DNA of 64,000 nucleotides, taken from Serratia fonticola. GTDB taxonomy: Bacteria; Pseudomonadota; Gammaproteobacteria; Enterobacterales; Enterobacteriaceae. Position 1 is the stretch's first letter. Every line of letters begins with the position of its first letter. The translations under genes were made by a program, and so were the position numbers. This document shows, in pieces, positions 9,049 to 19,742 of the stretch. The notes beneath the pieces are model-generated. The model was not told where the DNA came from and ran no database searches. It saw only the letters and a list, made by a program, of their open reading frames with translations. The stretch is taken from assembly GCF_001006005.1 (NCBI RefSeq), contig NZ_CP011254.1, forward strand, positions 2,852,001 through 2,916,000. Reading direction: 5' to 3'.

Positions 9049-9810
9049 ATGAGAATACTACTGAGCAACGACGACGGCGTTAGCGCCCCGGGTATCCAGA
9101 TACTGGCGGCGGCGTTGCGTGAATTCGCCGAAGTGCAGGTGGTGGCCCCCGATCGTAACCGCAGTGGTTCCTCCAATGCGCTGACGCTGGAGTCGCCGCT
9201 GCGTACTCTGACGTTGCCCAACGGCGATATTGCCGTGCAGCAGGGCACCCCAACGGACTGTGTCTATCTTGGCGTTAACGAACTGATGCTGCCAGCGCCG
9301 GAGATCGTGGTGTCCGGTATCAACGCCGGGCCAAACCTCGGCGATGACGTTATCTATTCCGGCACCGTGGCTGCTGCGATGGAAGGCCGCCATCTGGGGC
9401 TGCCCGCGTTGGCGGTGTCGCTCAATGGTCATCAGCATTATGAGACGGCGGCGGTAGTTACCTGCCGTATTTTGCGCGCGCTGCAACAAGAACCGCTGCG
9501 TACCGGTAAAATCCTGAATATCAACGTCCCTGACTTACCGTTGGCGGAAATTAAAGGGATACGCGTCACCCGCTGTGGCAGCCGGCATCCCGCCGATAAA
9601 GTGTTTAGTCAATCGGATCCACGTGGCCAGATGCTGTATTGGATCGGGCCGCCGGGGGATAAATGCGATGCGGGCCCAGACACGGATTTTGCCGCCGTGG
9701 AGCAGGGCTACGTGTCGGTCACGCCTTTGCAGGTGGATTTGACCGCCTACGGGGCGCAAGATGTGCTATCAACATGGTTAACCAAAGCAGAGGTTAGCGG
9801 GGAATGGTGA
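9049..9810 (+). CDS. surE: SurE, 5'/3'-nucleotidase (survival protein)
   Basis: A 253-residue metal-dependent phosphatase acting on nucleoside 5'- and 3'-monophosphates. The start [15 protein letters not shown] carries the invariant NDD metal site. [11 protein letters not shown], then [11 protein letters not shown] and [26 protein letters not shown] are the other conserved blocks. The frame is open 13 codons upstream, but the family begins at this ATG. The stop overlaps the pcm start (ATGGTGA), so the two are translationally coupled. Confidence 0.96.
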   Translation: MRILLSNDDGVSAPGIQILAAALREFAEVQVVAPDRNRSGSSNALTLESPLRTLTLPNGDIAVQQGTPTDCVYLGVNELMLPAPEIVVSGINAGPNLGDDVIYSGTVAAAMEGRHLGLPALAVSLNGHQHYETAAVVTCRILRALQQEPLRTGKILNINVPDLPLAEIKGIRVTRCGSRHPADKVFSQSDPRGQMLYWIGPPGDKCDAGPDTDFAAVEQGYVSVTPLQVDLTAYGAQDVLSTWLTKAEVSGEW

Positions 9811-10430
9811 ACAAACGCATACAAACGCTGCTGGCACAGCTACGCCAGCAGGGGATCAGGGACGAACGGCTGCTCAAGGCAATCGAGAACGTACCGCGTG
9901 AGCGTTTTGTTGATGAAGCATTAGCCCATAAAGCCTATGAGAACACGGCCCTACCGATTGGTTCGGGGCAGACGATTTCTCAACCTTATATGGTCGCCCG
10001 CATGACCGAGCTGCTGAACCTGCAGCCGAACTCACGCGTGTTGGAGATTGGCACCGGTTCCGGTTATCAGACCGCGATCCTGGCGCATATGGTGCAGCAT
10101 GTCTGCTCTGTTGAACGCATCAAAGGGCTACAGTGGCAGGCCAAGCGTCGCCTCAAGCAGTTGGACCTGCATAATGTATCGACCCGCCATGGCGACGGTT
10201 GGCAAGGCTGGGGTTCGCGTGGACCATTTGATGCGATCATCGTGACGGCCGCGCCGCCGGAGATCCCGCAGGCGTTGATGCAGCAGTTGGACGACGGTGG
10301 CATTTTGGTGCTGCCGGTGGGCGAACAGGCTCAGGTACTGCAATGCATTCAGCGGCGGGGCGGTGAGTTTTCCATCGATACCGTTGAAGCGGTGCGATTC
10401 GTTCCCTTGGTGAAGGGCGAACTGGCTTAG
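9804..10430 (+). CDS. pcm: Pcm, protein-L-isoaspartate O-methyltransferase
   Basis: A 208-residue repair enzyme that methylates L-isoaspartyl residues in damaged proteins using S-adenosylmethionine. Visible are [17 protein letters not shown], the SAM-binding [30 protein letters not shown], and the C-terminal [12 protein letters not shown]. It overlaps the surE stop by 7 bp. In enterics surE, pcm, nlpD and rpoS form one stationary-phase locus, and that order is kept here. Confidence 0.96.
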   Translation: MVNKRIQTLLAQLRQQGIRDERLLKAIENVPRERFVDEALAHKAYENTALPIGSGQTISQPYMVARMTELLNLQPNSRVLEIGTGSGYQTAILAHMVQHVCSVERIKGLQWQAKRRLKQLDLHNVSTRHGDGWQGWGSRGPFDAIIVTAAPPEIPQALMQQLDDGGILVLPVGEQAQVLQCIQRRGGEFSIDTVEAVRFVPLVKGELA

Positions 10431-10436
10431 CCGATC

Positions 10437-10513
10437 GGTCATCAAGGTGGATAACAGACTTGTAGGGGCGCTGCATGCTGCGCCCGTCGACCATGGTCAT
10501 CAAGCTGAATAAT
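10437..10513. repeat. Palindrome flanked by short direct repeats after pcm
   Basis: GGTCATCAAGGTGGATAA at 10437-10454 recurs as GGTCATCAAGCTGAATAA at 10496-10513. Between them is a GC palindrome: GGGCGC (10466-10471), GCATGC, GCGCCC (10480-10485). It looks like a small REP-type or miniature repeat in the pcm-nlpD spacer, but I see no other copy in this window. Confidence 0.45.
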
Positions 10514-10563
10514 ATTAATTTTCAATAGAATTGTTCCAGTATGTAGTTGTCTTATGGCGTGAT

Positions 10564-10600
10564 CGTGCCAATGTGGCTAGCATTGGCGCCACGGTTTTTT
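10564..10600 (+). terminator. Hairpin plus T-tract after pcm
   Basis: CGTGCCAATG (10564-10573) pairs imperfectly with CATTGGCGCCACG (10581-10593), with a GC bulge, then GTTTTTT. It fits an intrinsic terminator for the surE-pcm transcript. Confidence 0.55.
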
Positions 10601-10722
10601 AGCTCCCTGGTGGGTGATCTTCTGGTTTTCAGGGATCGGCCGGGGAAACCTTGTGCTGTAGAACGATAAAGCTCGGCTACGATGTATAAGGTATTTTTTG
10701 ATATTGCTGTCATGGGGGAAGC

Positions 10723-11724
10723 ATGAGCACGGGAAGCCCAATGAGTTCTTTACGCCGAGTTGCGGTGTGTACGATGTTAAGCGTGTGGTTAGTTGGCTGT
10801 TCGGATAAAAATTCTACCTCGGCACCTATCAGCAGCGTCGGTGGTGGTGGAGCCGCTGCATCGGCCAACGCCGGTGGTGGTAACGCATCACAGCAGGGGC
10901 GTATTGTTTACAATCGTAGCTATAACTCGATCCCTAAAGGGAGCTACAACGGTGGTAGCAGCTATACCGTTAAACGTGGCGACACGCTGTTCTATATTGC
11001 CTGGATCACCGGCAACGATTTCCGCGATCTGGCCCAACGCAACAATATTCCACAGCCGTACAGCCTGGAAGTTGGCCAAACCCTGCAATTGGGGAGTGGT
11101 TCTGCCAACGGCGGCGGTGGGATGTTAGCTGGCGGTAATGGTACAGTGTCAAAACCACCTTCTACCACTCAGATACAAACTGCAACGGTTGATTCTCCAT
11201 CAACGAACGCGTATTCTGATAATTCGAGTAAACAGAATGTAGGTAAAATGTTACCTGCATCAGGAGCCGTTGTGGCAGGCTCAGCCGCAGCTCCTGTTAC
11301 CGCACCAGCCGCTACGCCACCGGCGAGCAGCACCGCCAGCAACAGTGCCCCAGTTAGCACCTGGAAATGGCCAACTGACGGTAAGATCATCGATAACTTC
11401 TCCTCATCGGAAGGTGGGAACAAAGGCATCGATATCTCTGGTTCCCGTGGGCAGCCGATTGTCGCTACCGCCGATGGCCGTGTAGTGTACGCAGGCAACG
11501 CTTTACGGGGTTACGGTAATCTAATCATCATCAAACACAACGATGATTACTTGAGTGCCTACGCCCATAACGACACCATGCTGGTCCGGGAACAACAAGA
11601 AGTTAAGGCGGGGCAGAAAATAGCAACGATGGGAAGCACCGGAACCAGTTCAGTACGTTTGCATTTCGAGATTCGTTACAAGGGGAAATCCGTAAACCCG
11701 CTGCGTTATCTTCCGCAGCGATAG
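10723..11724 (+). CDS. nlpD: NlpD, murein hydrolase activator lipoprotein
   Basis: A 333-residue lipoprotein that activates the amidase AmiC at the division septum. The lipobox is LVGC near residues 23-26. A LysM domain follows ([19 protein letters not shown], about 80-125), then a Thr/Ala/Pro-rich linker. The C-terminal LytM/M23 domain begins near [10 protein letters not shown] and ends [20 protein letters not shown]. As in E. coli NlpD, the metal-binding His of active M23 peptidases appears degenerate. In E. coli the main rpoS promoter lies inside nlpD; I did not locate it here. Confidence 0.96.
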   Translation: MSTGSPMSSLRRVAVCTMLSVWLVGCSDKNSTSAPISSVGGGGAAASANAGGGNASQQGRIVYNRSYNSIPKGSYNGGSSYTVKRGDTLFYIAWITGNDFRDLAQRNNIPQPYSLEVGQTLQLGSGSANGGGGMLAGGNGTVSKPPSTTQIQTATVDSPSTNAYSDNSSKQNVGKMLPASGAVVAGSAAAPVTAPAATPPASSTASNSAPVSTWKWPTDGKIIDNFSSSEGGNKGIDISGSRGQPIVATADGRVVYAGNALRGYGNLIIIKHNDDYLSAYAHNDTMLVREQQEVKAGQKIATMGSTGTSSVRLHFEIRYKGKSVNPLRYLPQR

Positions 11725-11778
11725 ATTGGGCAGAATGCGTTGTATTCTGCTCGCGGTATCACGGGTAGGAGCCGCTTT

Positions 11779-12777
11779 ATGAGCCAAAATACGCTGAAAG
11801 TTAACGAGTTACATGACGATGCAGATTTCGATGAGAACGCCATGGAGGCCGAGTCATTTGATGAAAAAGCGCAGGTAGAAGAAGAGACCAGCGAGAATGA
11901 CTTGGCGGAAGACGAACTGTTGTCTCAAGGTGTTACCCAACGCGTATTGGATGCAACGCAGCTCTATCTGGGCGAAATCGGTTACTCCCCTCTGCTGACC
12001 GCAGAGGAAGAAGTTTATTTTGCGCGGCGTGCACTGCGCGGAGACGTGCCGTCCCGCCGCCGCATGATAGAAAGTAACCTGAGGCTGGTAGTGAAAATTG
12101 CCCGTCGTTATAGCAATCGCGGCCTGGCGCTGCTGGATCTGATCGAAGAGGGTAACCTTGGTCTGATCCGTGCGGTGGAAAAGTTTGACCCAGAGCGCGG
12201 TTTCCGTTTTTCCACCTATGCGACCTGGTGGATCCGCCAGACGATTGAACGGGCGATCATGAATCAAACCCGGACTATCCGTTTGCCGATCCATATCGTC
12301 AAAGAACTGAATGTTTACTTGCGCACCGCGCGCGAGCTTTCTCACAAACTGGATCATGAACCCAGCGCTGAAGAGATTGCGGAGCAACTCGACAAACCGG
12401 TTGATGACGTCAGCCGTATGCTGCGCCTGAACGAACGTATCACGTCTGTCGATACGCCGTTAGGTGGGGATTCAGAGAAAGCCCTGTTGGACATTCTGAC
12501 CGACGAGAAAGACAACGGGCCTGAAGACACCACGCAAGACGATGATATGAAACAGAGCATCGTCAAATGGCTGTTCGAATTGAACGCCAAACAGCGTGAA
12601 GTGTTGGCTCGCCGTTTCGGCCTGTTAGGCTATGAAGCGGCTACGCTGGAAGATGTTGGCCGCGAGATTGGCCTGACACGTGAGCGTGTTCGTCAGATCC
12701 AGGTTGAAGGCTTACGCCGCCTGCGTGAAATTCTGCAAATGCAGGGCCTGAGTATTGAGGCACTGTTCCGCGAATAA
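11779..12777 (+). CDS. rpoS: RpoS, stationary-phase and general-stress sigma factor
   Basis: A 332-residue sigma-38. Region 1.2/2 contains [27 protein letters not shown] and the -10 recognition block [29 protein letters not shown]. Region 4.2 is [31 protein letters not shown]. The start [11 protein letters not shown] matches E. coli and is preceded by TAGGAG; the open frame extends 13 codons upstream but is not used in the family. RpoS is known to influence fimbrial and curli expression in enterics, so the fimbrial genes around it may be linked to it functionally. Confidence 0.97.
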   Translation: MSQNTLKVNELHDDADFDENAMEAESFDEKAQVEEETSENDLAEDELLSQGVTQRVLDATQLYLGEIGYSPLLTAEEEVYFARRALRGDVPSRRRMIESNLRLVVKIARRYSNRGLALLDLIEEGNLGLIRAVEKFDPERGFRFSTYATWWIRQTIERAIMNQTRTIRLPIHIVKELNVYLRTARELSHKLDHEPSAEEIAEQLDKPVDDVSRMLRLNERITSVDTPLGGDSEKALLDILTDEKDNGPEDTTQDDDMKQSIVKWLFELNAKQREVLARRFGLLGYEAATLEDVGREIGLTRERVRQIQVEGLRRLREILQMQGLSIEALFRE

Positions 12778-12800
12778 ACGCGTTATAGCCCTAAAATAAG

Positions 12801-12834
12801 AACGGTGAGCGTTGATGACGCTCACCGTTTTTTT
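12801..12834 (+). terminator. Intrinsic terminator of rpoS
   Basis: AACGGTGAGCG (12801-12811) pairs perfectly with CGCTCACCGTT (12819-12829) around a 7-nt loop, followed by a T run. This is a strong Rho-independent terminator 23 bp after the rpoS stop. Confidence 0.93.
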
Positions 12835-12901
12835 ATGCCTGCGATTTGCTGTGATTGACGGTGATATGCAGCTTTTTTGGGGTAACTTCGTCGATATTTG
12901 C

Positions 12902-13169
12902 CCCTCACCCCAACCCTCTCCCACAGGGAGAGGGAGCCAGTACGGCGTTGTGGTTAGGTTTTAGAGGCGATCTGTGACACCGCCTGGATAATCAATGGCC
13001 AGCCAGCGATCGCTGCTCCCTCACCCCGACCCGCTCCCAAAGGAGAGGGAGCCAGTACGGCGTTGTGGTTAGGTTTTGGAGGCGATCTGTGACACCGCCT
13101 GGATAATCAATGGTCAGCCAGCGATCGCTGCTCCCTCACCCCGACTCGCTCCCAAAAAGGAGAGGGGGT
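12902..13169. repeat. Tandem repeat of about 116 bp, two and a third copies
   Basis: Unit 1 starts at 12902, unit 2 at 13018 and a partial unit 3 at 13133. Each opens with CCCTCACCCC, then a GGGAGAGGGAG or GGAGAGGG motif, then GCCAGTACGGCGTTGTGG and a GGATAATCAATGG stretch. Units 1 and 2 differ at only a few positions. No gene is visible between rpoS and mutS (12778-13351), and these repeats fill most of that spacer. Confidence 0.9.
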
Positions 13170-13278
13170 CACTTCAGTGTTATGGTCAGGTACAGTGAGC
13201 TGTTTGCCGTGACAAAAGGATCTGATTCAGTACCGTGACCAGGTAGGTTTCTGCAACTGATAGCGAGCTCGGACGGTC

Positions 13279-13324
13279 CCCTCTCCCTGTGGGAGAGGGT
13301 TAGGGTTAGGGTTAGGGTGAGGGG
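13279..13324. repeat. Inverted copy of the CCCTCACCCC motif with a TTAGGG triplet
   Basis: CCCTCTCCCTGTGGGAGAGG followed by GTTAGGG repeats and GTGAGGGG is the reverse complement of the motif that opens the tandem array at 12902. Three TTAGGG units run at 13300-13317. The inverted pair brackets the whole rpoS-mutS spacer. The same motif pair recurs at 62107 and 62396. Confidence 0.85.
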
Positions 13325-13351
13325 TCACATACCCAAATCAATGGAACAGCC

Positions 13352-15907
13352 TCACACCAGGCTTTTCAGCCGGTAGATCCACTCCAACGCCTGGCGTGGC
13401 GAAAGAGAATCCGGATCCAACGTCTCCAACGCTTCCACCGCCGGTGAAACCTCTTCGTTCAACAGCGTCATCTGGGTCGCATCCACCGTACCTGCCGCCG
13501 TCTGGCTGGAGAGGCTCTCCAGCTCACGCAGCTTCTGGCGCGCACGCTTGATCACATCACGCGGCACACCGGCCAACGCCGCCACCGCCAAGCCGTAGCT
13601 CTTACTGGCAGCGCCATCTTGTACGCTATGCATAAAGGCAATGGTATCGCCGTGCTCCAGCGCATCCAGATGCACGTTCACCACGCCCTCCATTTTCTCC
13701 GGCAAGGTGGTCAGCTCAAAGTAATGGGTGGCAAACAGCGTCATAGCCTTGATGCGGCTGGCCAGGTTTTCTGCACAGGCCCAGGCTAAGGAAAGCCCGT
13801 CGTAGGTGGAGGTACCACGGCCAATCTCATCCATCAGTACCAGGCTGTTTTCCGTGGCGTTATGCAGGATATTGGCGGTCTCGGTCATTTCCACCATAAA
13901 GGTTGAGCGGCCAGAAGCCAGATCGTCTGCCGCACCCACGCGGGTAAAGATACGATCCACCGGCCCGATGGTGGCTTTTGCCGCCGGTACATAGCTACCG
14001 ATATGCGCCAGCAACACAATCAGTGCCGTTTGCCGCATATAGGTACTTTTACCGCCCATATTCGGGCCGGTAATGATCAGCATACGGCGCTGTGGTGAAA
14101 GGGAAACCGGGTTGGCAATAAAGGGTTCGCTCAGCACCTGTTCCACCACCGGGTGGCGGCCATCGACTATGCGAATGCCGGGCTGCTCACTGATGGTCGG
14201 ACAGGCGTAGCTCAGCGTTTCGGCACGTTCTGCCAGGTTGGCCAACACATCCAGTTCGGCCAAGGCTCCGGCGCTCTGTTGCAGTTGTTCCAGATGCGGC
14301 AGCAGCAGATCGAACAGCTCGTCATACAGCCCTTTCTCGATCGCCAAGGCTTTCCCTTTAGAGGTCAGCACCTTGTCTTCATACTCTTTCAGCTCGGGAA
14401 TGATGTAGCGTTCCGCATTCTTCAGCGTTTGGCGGCGCACATAGTGGATCGGCACCAGATGGCTTTGGCCACGGCTGACCTGAATGTAGTAACCATGCAC
14501 ACCGTTGAAACCCACCTTCAGCGTATCCAGGCCCAGCTTCTCGCGCTCGCGGATTTCCAGACGATCCAGATAGTCGGTAGCACCGTCTGCCAGCGCCCGC
14601 CATTCATCCAGTTCTTCGTTATAACCTGGAGCAATCACGCCACCATCACGGACCAGCACCGGTGGGGATTCCACAATGGCGCGCTCCAGCAGTGCCTGTA
14701 GCTCGTCAAATTGACCGACCTGTGACAACAGCTTTTGCATCTGTGGTGCATCAGCGTTTTCCAGCAGGGCGCGGATATCCGGCAACTGTTGGAAGGCGTG
14801 GCGCATGCGGGCCAGATCCCGTGGGCGAGCCGTACGCAGTGCCAAACGGGCAAGAATACGCTCCAGATCGCCAACCTGACGCAGGGGCTGCTGCAAATCA
14901 CAGCTCAATGGCTGCAATGCGGCGATGGCCTGCTGGCGGTTGTTCAGCACCTGGACGTCGCGGGTGGGCATATGCAGCCAGCGTTTGAGCATGCGGCTAC
15001 CCATTGGGGTAACGGTACGATCGAGGATGGCGGCCAGGGTATTTTCACTGCCGCCGGACAGGTTCTGGGTGATTTCCAGGTTACGGCGAGTGGCCGCATC
15101 CATAATGATGCCGTCTTGCTGGCGCTCCATGGTGAGGCCACGGATATGCGGCAGCGAAGTACGCTGGGTATCTTTAACATATTGCAGTAGGCAGCCCGCT
15201 GCGCGTAGCGCCTGATGGGCCTGCTCCACGCCAAAGCCGGTCAGATCGCGGGTGCCGAACTGCAGATTCAACTGCTGGCGTGCGGTGTCCAGCTCAAATT
15301 CCCACAGCGGACGGCGGCGCAGGCCGTGGCGCTGTTCGATCAGCGCCATTTGCTCGAAGTTTTCCGGGTAAAGCAGCTCTGCCGGATTGGTACGTTGCAG
15401 CTCGGCCGCCATGGTTTCAAGATCTTCTGGCTGGGCAACGCGGAAGCGGCCGGAGCTGAGATCCAATGTGGCATAGCCAAAGCCGCGGCCATCCTGCCAG
15501 ATGGCGGCCAGCAGGTTGTCCTGGCGCTCTTGCAGCAGGGCTTCGTCGGTGATGGTGCCAGGGGTAACGATGCGCACCACTTTACGCTCTACCGGGCCTT
15601 TACTGGTGGCAGGGTCGCCAATCTGTTCACAGATCGCGGCCGATTCCCCAAGCTGTACCAGCTTGGCAAGATAGTTCTCCACCGCATGGTGGGGGACGCC
15701 CGCCATTGGGATGGGTTCACCCGCGGACGCACCGCGTTTGGTCAGCGAGATATCCAGCAACTGAGAGGCACGTTTGGCATCGTCATAGAACAGCTCGTAG
15801 AAATCCCCCATCCGATAGAACAGCAAGATCTCCGGATGCTGCGCCTTAAGGCGCAGGTATTGCTGCATCATCGGGGTGTGCGAATCGAGTTTTTCGGTGC
15901 TAGTCAT
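13352..15907 (-). CDS. mutS: MutS, DNA mismatch recognition protein
   Basis: An 851-residue protein that binds mismatches and recruits MutL in methyl-directed repair. The N-terminal mismatch-reading motif [11 protein letters not shown] is present (the Phe and Glu of F-x-E). The ATPase has Walker [10 protein letters not shown] near 612, Walker [17 protein letters not shown] and the ATHYFELT switch. The C-terminus ends [15 protein letters not shown]. Only scattered changes from the 853-residue E. coli protein. Its position after rpoS, convergent, is the ordinary enteric arrangement; in many enterics genes are gained or lost just beside mutS, as here. Confidence 0.97.
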   Translation of the reverse strand: MTSTEKLDSHTPMMQQYLRLKAQHPEILLFYRMGDFYELFYDDAKRASQLLDISLTKRGASAGEPIPMAGVPHHAVENYLAKLVQLGESAAICEQIGDPATSKGPVERKVVRIVTPGTITDEALLQERQDNLLAAIWQDGRGFGYATLDLSSGRFRVAQPEDLETMAAELQRTNPAELLYPENFEQMALIEQRHGLRRRPLWEFELDTARQQLNLQFGTRDLTGFGVEQAHQALRAAGCLLQYVKDTQRTSLPHIRGLTMERQQDGIIMDAATRRNLEITQNLSGGSENTLAAILDRTVTPMGSRMLKRWLHMPTRDVQVLNNRQQAIAALQPLSCDLQQPLRQVGDLERILARLALRTARPRDLARMRHAFQQLPDIRALLENADAPQMQKLLSQVGQFDELQALLERAIVESPPVLVRDGGVIAPGYNEELDEWRALADGATDYLDRLEIREREKLGLDTLKVGFNGVHGYYIQVSRGQSHLVPIHYVRRQTLKNAERYIIPELKEYEDKVLTSKGKALAIEKGLYDELFDLLLPHLEQLQQSAGALAELDVLANLAERAETLSYACPTISEQPGIRIVDGRHPVVEQVLSEPFIANPVSLSPQRRMLIITGPNMGGKSTYMRQTALIVLLAHIGSYVPAAKATIGPVDRIFTRVGAADDLASGRSTFMVEMTETANILHNATENSLVLMDEIGRGTSTYDGLSLAWACAENLASRIKAMTLFATHYFELTTLPEKMEGVVNVHLDALEHGDTIAFMHSVQDGAASKSYGLAVAALAGVPRDVIKRARQKLRELESLSSQTAAGTVDATQMTLLNEEVSPAVEALETLDPDSLSPRQALEWIYRLKSLV

Positions 15908-16328
15908 AACGTTACCGTTTCCAATCCATTGAATTTAAAATTGATTGTGATATTCGTTGTCGTCATTGGGGATCACGTCGCCTCATTAAAAAACCGCCAA
16001 AACGTTCAGGATGAGCAGCAGCAAGCGCGGCTCAAATAAATCAATCGGTTGGTCAAAAGATCGAGCATATATGACAGGCAAACAGGCTGGCAAACCTTTG
16101 TCACTCAAAGCCTGCACAAAGACCAAATCAACAGACAAAAACCAGGCAGAACCCAGCAAGATCCGACGTTTGCGTGCCGCAGGCATCAGGATCTGATTCA
16201 GTCGTTATACTAGCCCAGCCGGCAATAGGCTGTCACAGACAAAAATTGGAAGCACTACGCAAACTAGATATTTAATGGCGATTAAGCTTGCCTTAGCGCA
16301 AGCAAATCAGAGATGAAGGGCGTTGTCC
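15908..16328. other. Spacer between mutS and cluster B
   Basis: I see no gene. The mutS promoter should read leftward from the right part of the first 100 bp. Near the cluster B end, GCTTGC (16286-16291) and GCAAGC (16298-16303) could form a weak terminator for the minus-strand operon, without a convincing T-tract. Confidence 0.3.
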
Positions 16329-17444
16329 TCAATTAAACGTCACCAGCATTTCAGCGGCGGCGCTAACGTCGCCAAGCGGCAGATCTTTACCTCCGGAACA
16401 CAGCCGCCAGGTCACCTGATTGGTGATACTCAGGCTGGTTTCCGCCTGGGTGATACGGCCGATTTTGAGCTGGCGATTATCGAACGGTAGCCCGCTGGTG
16501 GTGGCACAGTTCCCGCTACCGGTCACGCTGTTATCAATCTCTCCGGTGATATAGCCGCCGCCCTGACGCAGCGCCAAACGGCTCGGGGCTGATTGATACA
16601 GGCCGGTCAATGGCCGGAACTGCAGGTTGATATTGGCATCGATCAGGTCAGAGGATTGCCCGCAACTGGTGATGAGTGGGTAGGATTGCACGGCCAGTTG
16701 GGCCCCAGGTTGCGTATTTTTCAACACGCCGCCAAAGGCGATTACAGTGGGGGTATTGACCGTGCACTCAAGCGTGGATATGCGTAGCTTGAGATTGGAC
16801 GGGAGTATTGAGGCTATTTTATCCCCGGCCGATATCTCTGAGAAACTGCCAGCATACATCTCTGGGACTGCTATTTCAGCAGCCTTCTGCTGGCCATCGG
16901 CAACCAGCACCCAAGTGCCTGATATCGTGGCTGCACGCTCTTTGGTAGCGGAATAGTAATATTCCTGGCTATTCATGGCTGGCGGCAGGCACCAGCTATA
17001 AGCATCAGGAGAGGTCAATTGATTTCCGTTGCTGCTTGCCCCTTTGGTTTCGGGTAACCCTAGCGTACCGGATAGTGAAACGAAACTGCCTGCGAATGTG
17101 TAAAAACCTACCTGCCCACTGGCTCTGGGGATGAGCCCCACGCCTGGCGCCAGCCCTACTGCCGGATAACCCGCAATGACCTTCAGAGCCCCAGTCTCTT
17201 GGCAGGCAGACCTGCTTGAAGAGATAGACAATAGCCCGTGTTTGAGATTCAGACGTGCGTGATTCATAGGGCCACTTAAGTTCGCCGTAAACGGCAGGCC
17301 TTCCCACACAATGCCGGTGCCTTTGCCAATGGTAATGGTTTCCGCCAGCGCGGTTGGTTGGCCCAGGTTGGCTAACAGCAATATGCACAGGGCGCGGCGG
17401 CGGTGATATGAGGCATGTCCTGGCATATTGGCTGTTTTTTTCAC
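16329..17444 (-). CDS. Two-domain fimbrial tip protein 3, cluster B
   Basis: A 371-residue secreted protein, last of three tandem paralogues. It begins with GTG and a signal peptide ending near ALA, and the mature protein starts ETITIGKGTGIVWEGLPF in all three. The first about 200 residues vary (probable receptor-binding domain). The last about 150, from LECTVNTPT to AAEMLVTFN, are almost identical in the three and look like a pilin domain with paired Cys. Being at the operon end and about twice pilin size, it is probably a tip adhesin. The ligand cannot be told. Confidence 0.75.
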   Translation of the reverse strand: MKKTANMPGHASYHRRRALCILLLANLGQPTALAETITIGKGTGIVWEGLPFTANLSGPMNHARLNLKHGLLSISSSRSACQETGALKVIAGYPAVGLAPGVGLIPRASGQVGFYTFAGSFVSLSGTLGLPETKGASSNGNQLTSPDAYSWCLPPAMNSQEYYYSATKERAATISGTWVLVADGQQKAAEIAVPEMYAGSFSEISAGDKIASILPSNLKLRISTLECTVNTPTVIAFGGVLKNTQPGAQLAVQSYPLITSCGQSSDLIDANINLQFRPLTGLYQSAPSRLALRQGGGYITGEIDNSVTGSGNCATTSGLPFDNRQLKIGRITQAETSLSITNQVTWRLCSGGKDLPLGDVSAAAEMLVTFN

Positions 17445-17464
17445 TTTACGTTGTCCTGTCTGGG

Positions 17465-18589
17465 TTAATTAAACGTCACCAGCATTTCAGCGGCGGCGCT
17501 AACGTTGCCAAGCGGCAGATCTTTGCCGCCGGAACACAGCCGCCAGGTCACCTGATTGGTGATACTCAGGCTGGTTTCCGCCTGGTTGATACGGCCGATT
17601 TTGAGCTGGCGATTATCGAACGGTAGCCCGCTGGTGGTGGCACAGTTCCCGCTGCCGGTCACGCCGTTATCAATCTCACCGGTGATATAACCCCCGCCCT
17701 GACGCAGGGCCAAACGAGTCGGTGCCGATTTATACAGGCCGCTCAATGCGCGGAACTGCAGGTTGATATTGGCATCAATAAAGTCGGAGGACTGTCCACA
17801 GTTGGTGATGAGTGGGTAGGATTGCACGGCCAGTTCGGCCCCCACCTGCGTTTTTTTCATCACGCCGCCAAAGGCGATTGAAGTGGGGGTATTGACCGTG
17901 CACTCGAGCGTGGATATGCGTAGTTTGAGATTGGACGGGAGGATCGCGGCCGTTCTATTCCCAGAAGAAGTCGCTCCGAAACTAGCGGCATACATTATCG
18001 GTACGGTTATTTCTGCCGCTTTCTGGTTACCATCGGCAACCAGTACCCAGCTACCTGATATTGTGGCTTTACGTGGCACATCCGGTGAGAAAAATAATCC
18101 AAAATCAGCATTTGATGGTGATAGGCACCAATTCCTATCTGGAGGCAAATACATTGCAGAACTTCCATACGGCGAGGTCCGCACCCCTTTGGTTTCGGGC
18201 AATCCTAACGTACTGGATATCGAATATAATATGTCTTGCTCTGAGGTATAGTTTCCACTAGCGGAGGCTCTGGGGAGAAGCCCCACGCCTGGCGCTAACT
18301 TGACTGCCTGATAACCTGCGATGGACGACAATTGAGCCGTGGTTTGGCACATATAGATGTTCGAAGTGATAGCGACCAGTGCCTGGGTGGGAGTTACATT
18401 GGAACCTCCTATTCGACCAGTCAAGGTTGCATTAAACGGCAGGCCTTCCCACACAATGCCGGTACCTTTGCCTATGGTAATGGTTTCCGCCAGCGCGGCT
18501 GGTTGGCTCTGGCTGGCTAACAGCAATATGCACAGGGCAAGGCGGCGGTGATATGAGGCATGTCCTGGCGTATTGGTTGTTTTTTTCAC
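17465..18589 (-). CDS. Two-domain fimbrial tip protein 2, cluster B
   Basis: A 374-residue paralogue of its neighbours, also with a GTG start (an ATG for MPGHASYHRR lies a few codons in) and an AGGA motif upstream. Only 20 bp separate it from the next gene. The N-terminal domain differs from the other two after residue 60 (for example GGSNVTPTQALVAITSN), while the C-terminal pilin domain and signal peptide are nearly the same, as in its neighbours. Predicted alternative tip adhesin. Confidence 0.75.
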   Translation of the reverse strand: MKKTTNTPGHASYHRRLALCILLLASQSQPAALAETITIGKGTGIVWEGLPFNATLTGRIGGSNVTPTQALVAITSNIYMCQTTAQLSSIAGYQAVKLAPGVGLLPRASASGNYTSEQDILYSISSTLGLPETKGVRTSPYGSSAMYLPPDRNWCLSPSNADFGLFFSPDVPRKATISGSWVLVADGNQKAAEITVPIMYAASFGATSSGNRTAAILPSNLKLRISTLECTVNTPTSIAFGGVMKKTQVGAELAVQSYPLITNCGQSSDFIDANINLQFRALSGLYKSAPTRLALRQGGGYITGEIDNGVTGSGNCATTSGLPFDNRQLKIGRINQAETSLSITNQVTWRLCSGGKDLPLGNVSAAAEMLVTFN

Positions 18590-18609
18590 TTTACTTTGTC
18601 CTGTCGAGC

Positions 18610-19740
18610 TTAATTAAACGTCACTAACATTTCAGCGGCGGCGCTAACGTCGCCAAGTGGCAGATCTTTGCCGCCGGAACACAGCCGCCAGGTCACCTGA
18701 TGGGTGGTATTCAGGCTGGTTTCCGTCTTGGAGATACGGCCGATTTTTAGCTGACTATTATCGAACGGCAGCCCGCTGGTGGCGCTGCAGCTTCCACTGC
18801 CGGTCACGCCGTTATCAATCTCGCCGGTGATATAGCCGCCGCCCTCGCGCAGCGCCAAACGGCTCGGGACTGATTGATACAGGCCGGTCAACGGCCGGAA
18901 CTGCAGGTTGATATTGGCATCGATGAAATCAGAGGATTGCCCGCAACTGGTGATGAGTGGGTAGGATTGAATGGCCAATTCGGCCCCGGCCTGCAGGTTT
19001 TTCATCACTTTGCTAAAGGTGATTGAAGTGGGGGTATTGACCGTGCACTCGAGCGTGGAGATGCGCAGTTGGATATTGGATGGGAGGATCGAGGCCGATC
19101 TATCGCCAGACGCCTTTGCTGAGAAACTGCCGGCATACATCTCCGGGACTTTAATTTCTGCAGACTTCTGCTGACCATCGGCAACCAGCACCCAGGTGCC
19201 TGATATCGTGGTTGTACGCATCTTGTCTTTGTCATAGTAGAGGGCAACGTAACCCCTATATAGCGCCAGGCACCAGCTATAATTGTCAGGTGGAGTCACT
19301 ACATAATCCTGGCTCATGCCCTTGCTTTCTGGAAGGCCCAGCGTACCGGATGCCGTAGCATAACTGCCGTAATACCGGTAAAAGCTTGCATTACCGAAGG
19401 CTCTGGGGATGAGCCCCACGTTTGGCGTTAGCTTGACTGCTGGATAACCCGCAATGGTCGTCAGAGTATCCGTCTTTAGGCATTCTGTCCTATTTGAAGA
19501 GATAGCCAATGGCGTAAACTGGGGAAAAATAGCCGTTGCATCCAAAGGGCCACTTAAGGTGACATTAAACGGCAGGCCCTCCCACAGAATGCCGGTCCCT
19601 TTGCCAATAGTAATAGTTTCCGCCTGTGCGACTGGTTGGCTTAGGCTTGCTATCAGCAGTATGCCGAGTGCGCAGTGGCGGTGATATTGGGTATGCCCAG
19701 GCATGTTGGCGGTAATTTTCACTTTCTTTGGTTTGCGCAT
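18610..19740 (-). CDS. Two-domain fimbrial tip protein 1, cluster B
   Basis: A 376-residue paralogue, the one next to the usher. Its ATG begins 2 bp after the usher stop, implying coupled translation. The N-terminus has a few extra charged residues (RKPKKVKI) before the shared MPGH motif. The C-terminal pilin domain differs slightly more from the other two (GSGSCSATSG against GSGNCATTSG), so it may be the oldest or least homogenised copy. Confidence 0.75.
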   Translation of the reverse strand: MRKPKKVKITANMPGHTQYHRHCALGILLIASLSQPVAQAETITIGKGTGILWEGLPFNVTLSGPLDATAIFPQFTPLAISSNRTECLKTDTLTTIAGYPAVKLTPNVGLIPRAFGNASFYRYYGSYATASGTLGLPESKGMSQDYVVTPPDNYSWCLALYRGYVALYYDKDKMRTTTISGTWVLVADGQQKSAEIKVPEMYAGSFSAKASGDRSASILPSNIQLRISTLECTVNTPTSITFSKVMKNLQAGAELAIQSYPLITSCGQSSDFIDANINLQFRPLTGLYQSVPSRLALREGGGYITGEIDNGVTGSGSCSATSGLPFDNSQLKIGRISKTETSLNTTHQVTWRLCSGGKDLPLGDVSAAAEMLVTFN

Positions 19741-19742
19741 TG

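Noticed and set aside
13300..13317. Telomere-like TTAGGG repeats
   Set aside because: Only three units, inside a longer motif that also occurs elsewhere with a single unit; there is nothing to suggest a linear replicon end.
15215..16039. A 274-codon plus-strand frame opposite the mutS 5' end
   Set aside because: It is the shadow of mutS; the conserved protein is on the minus strand.
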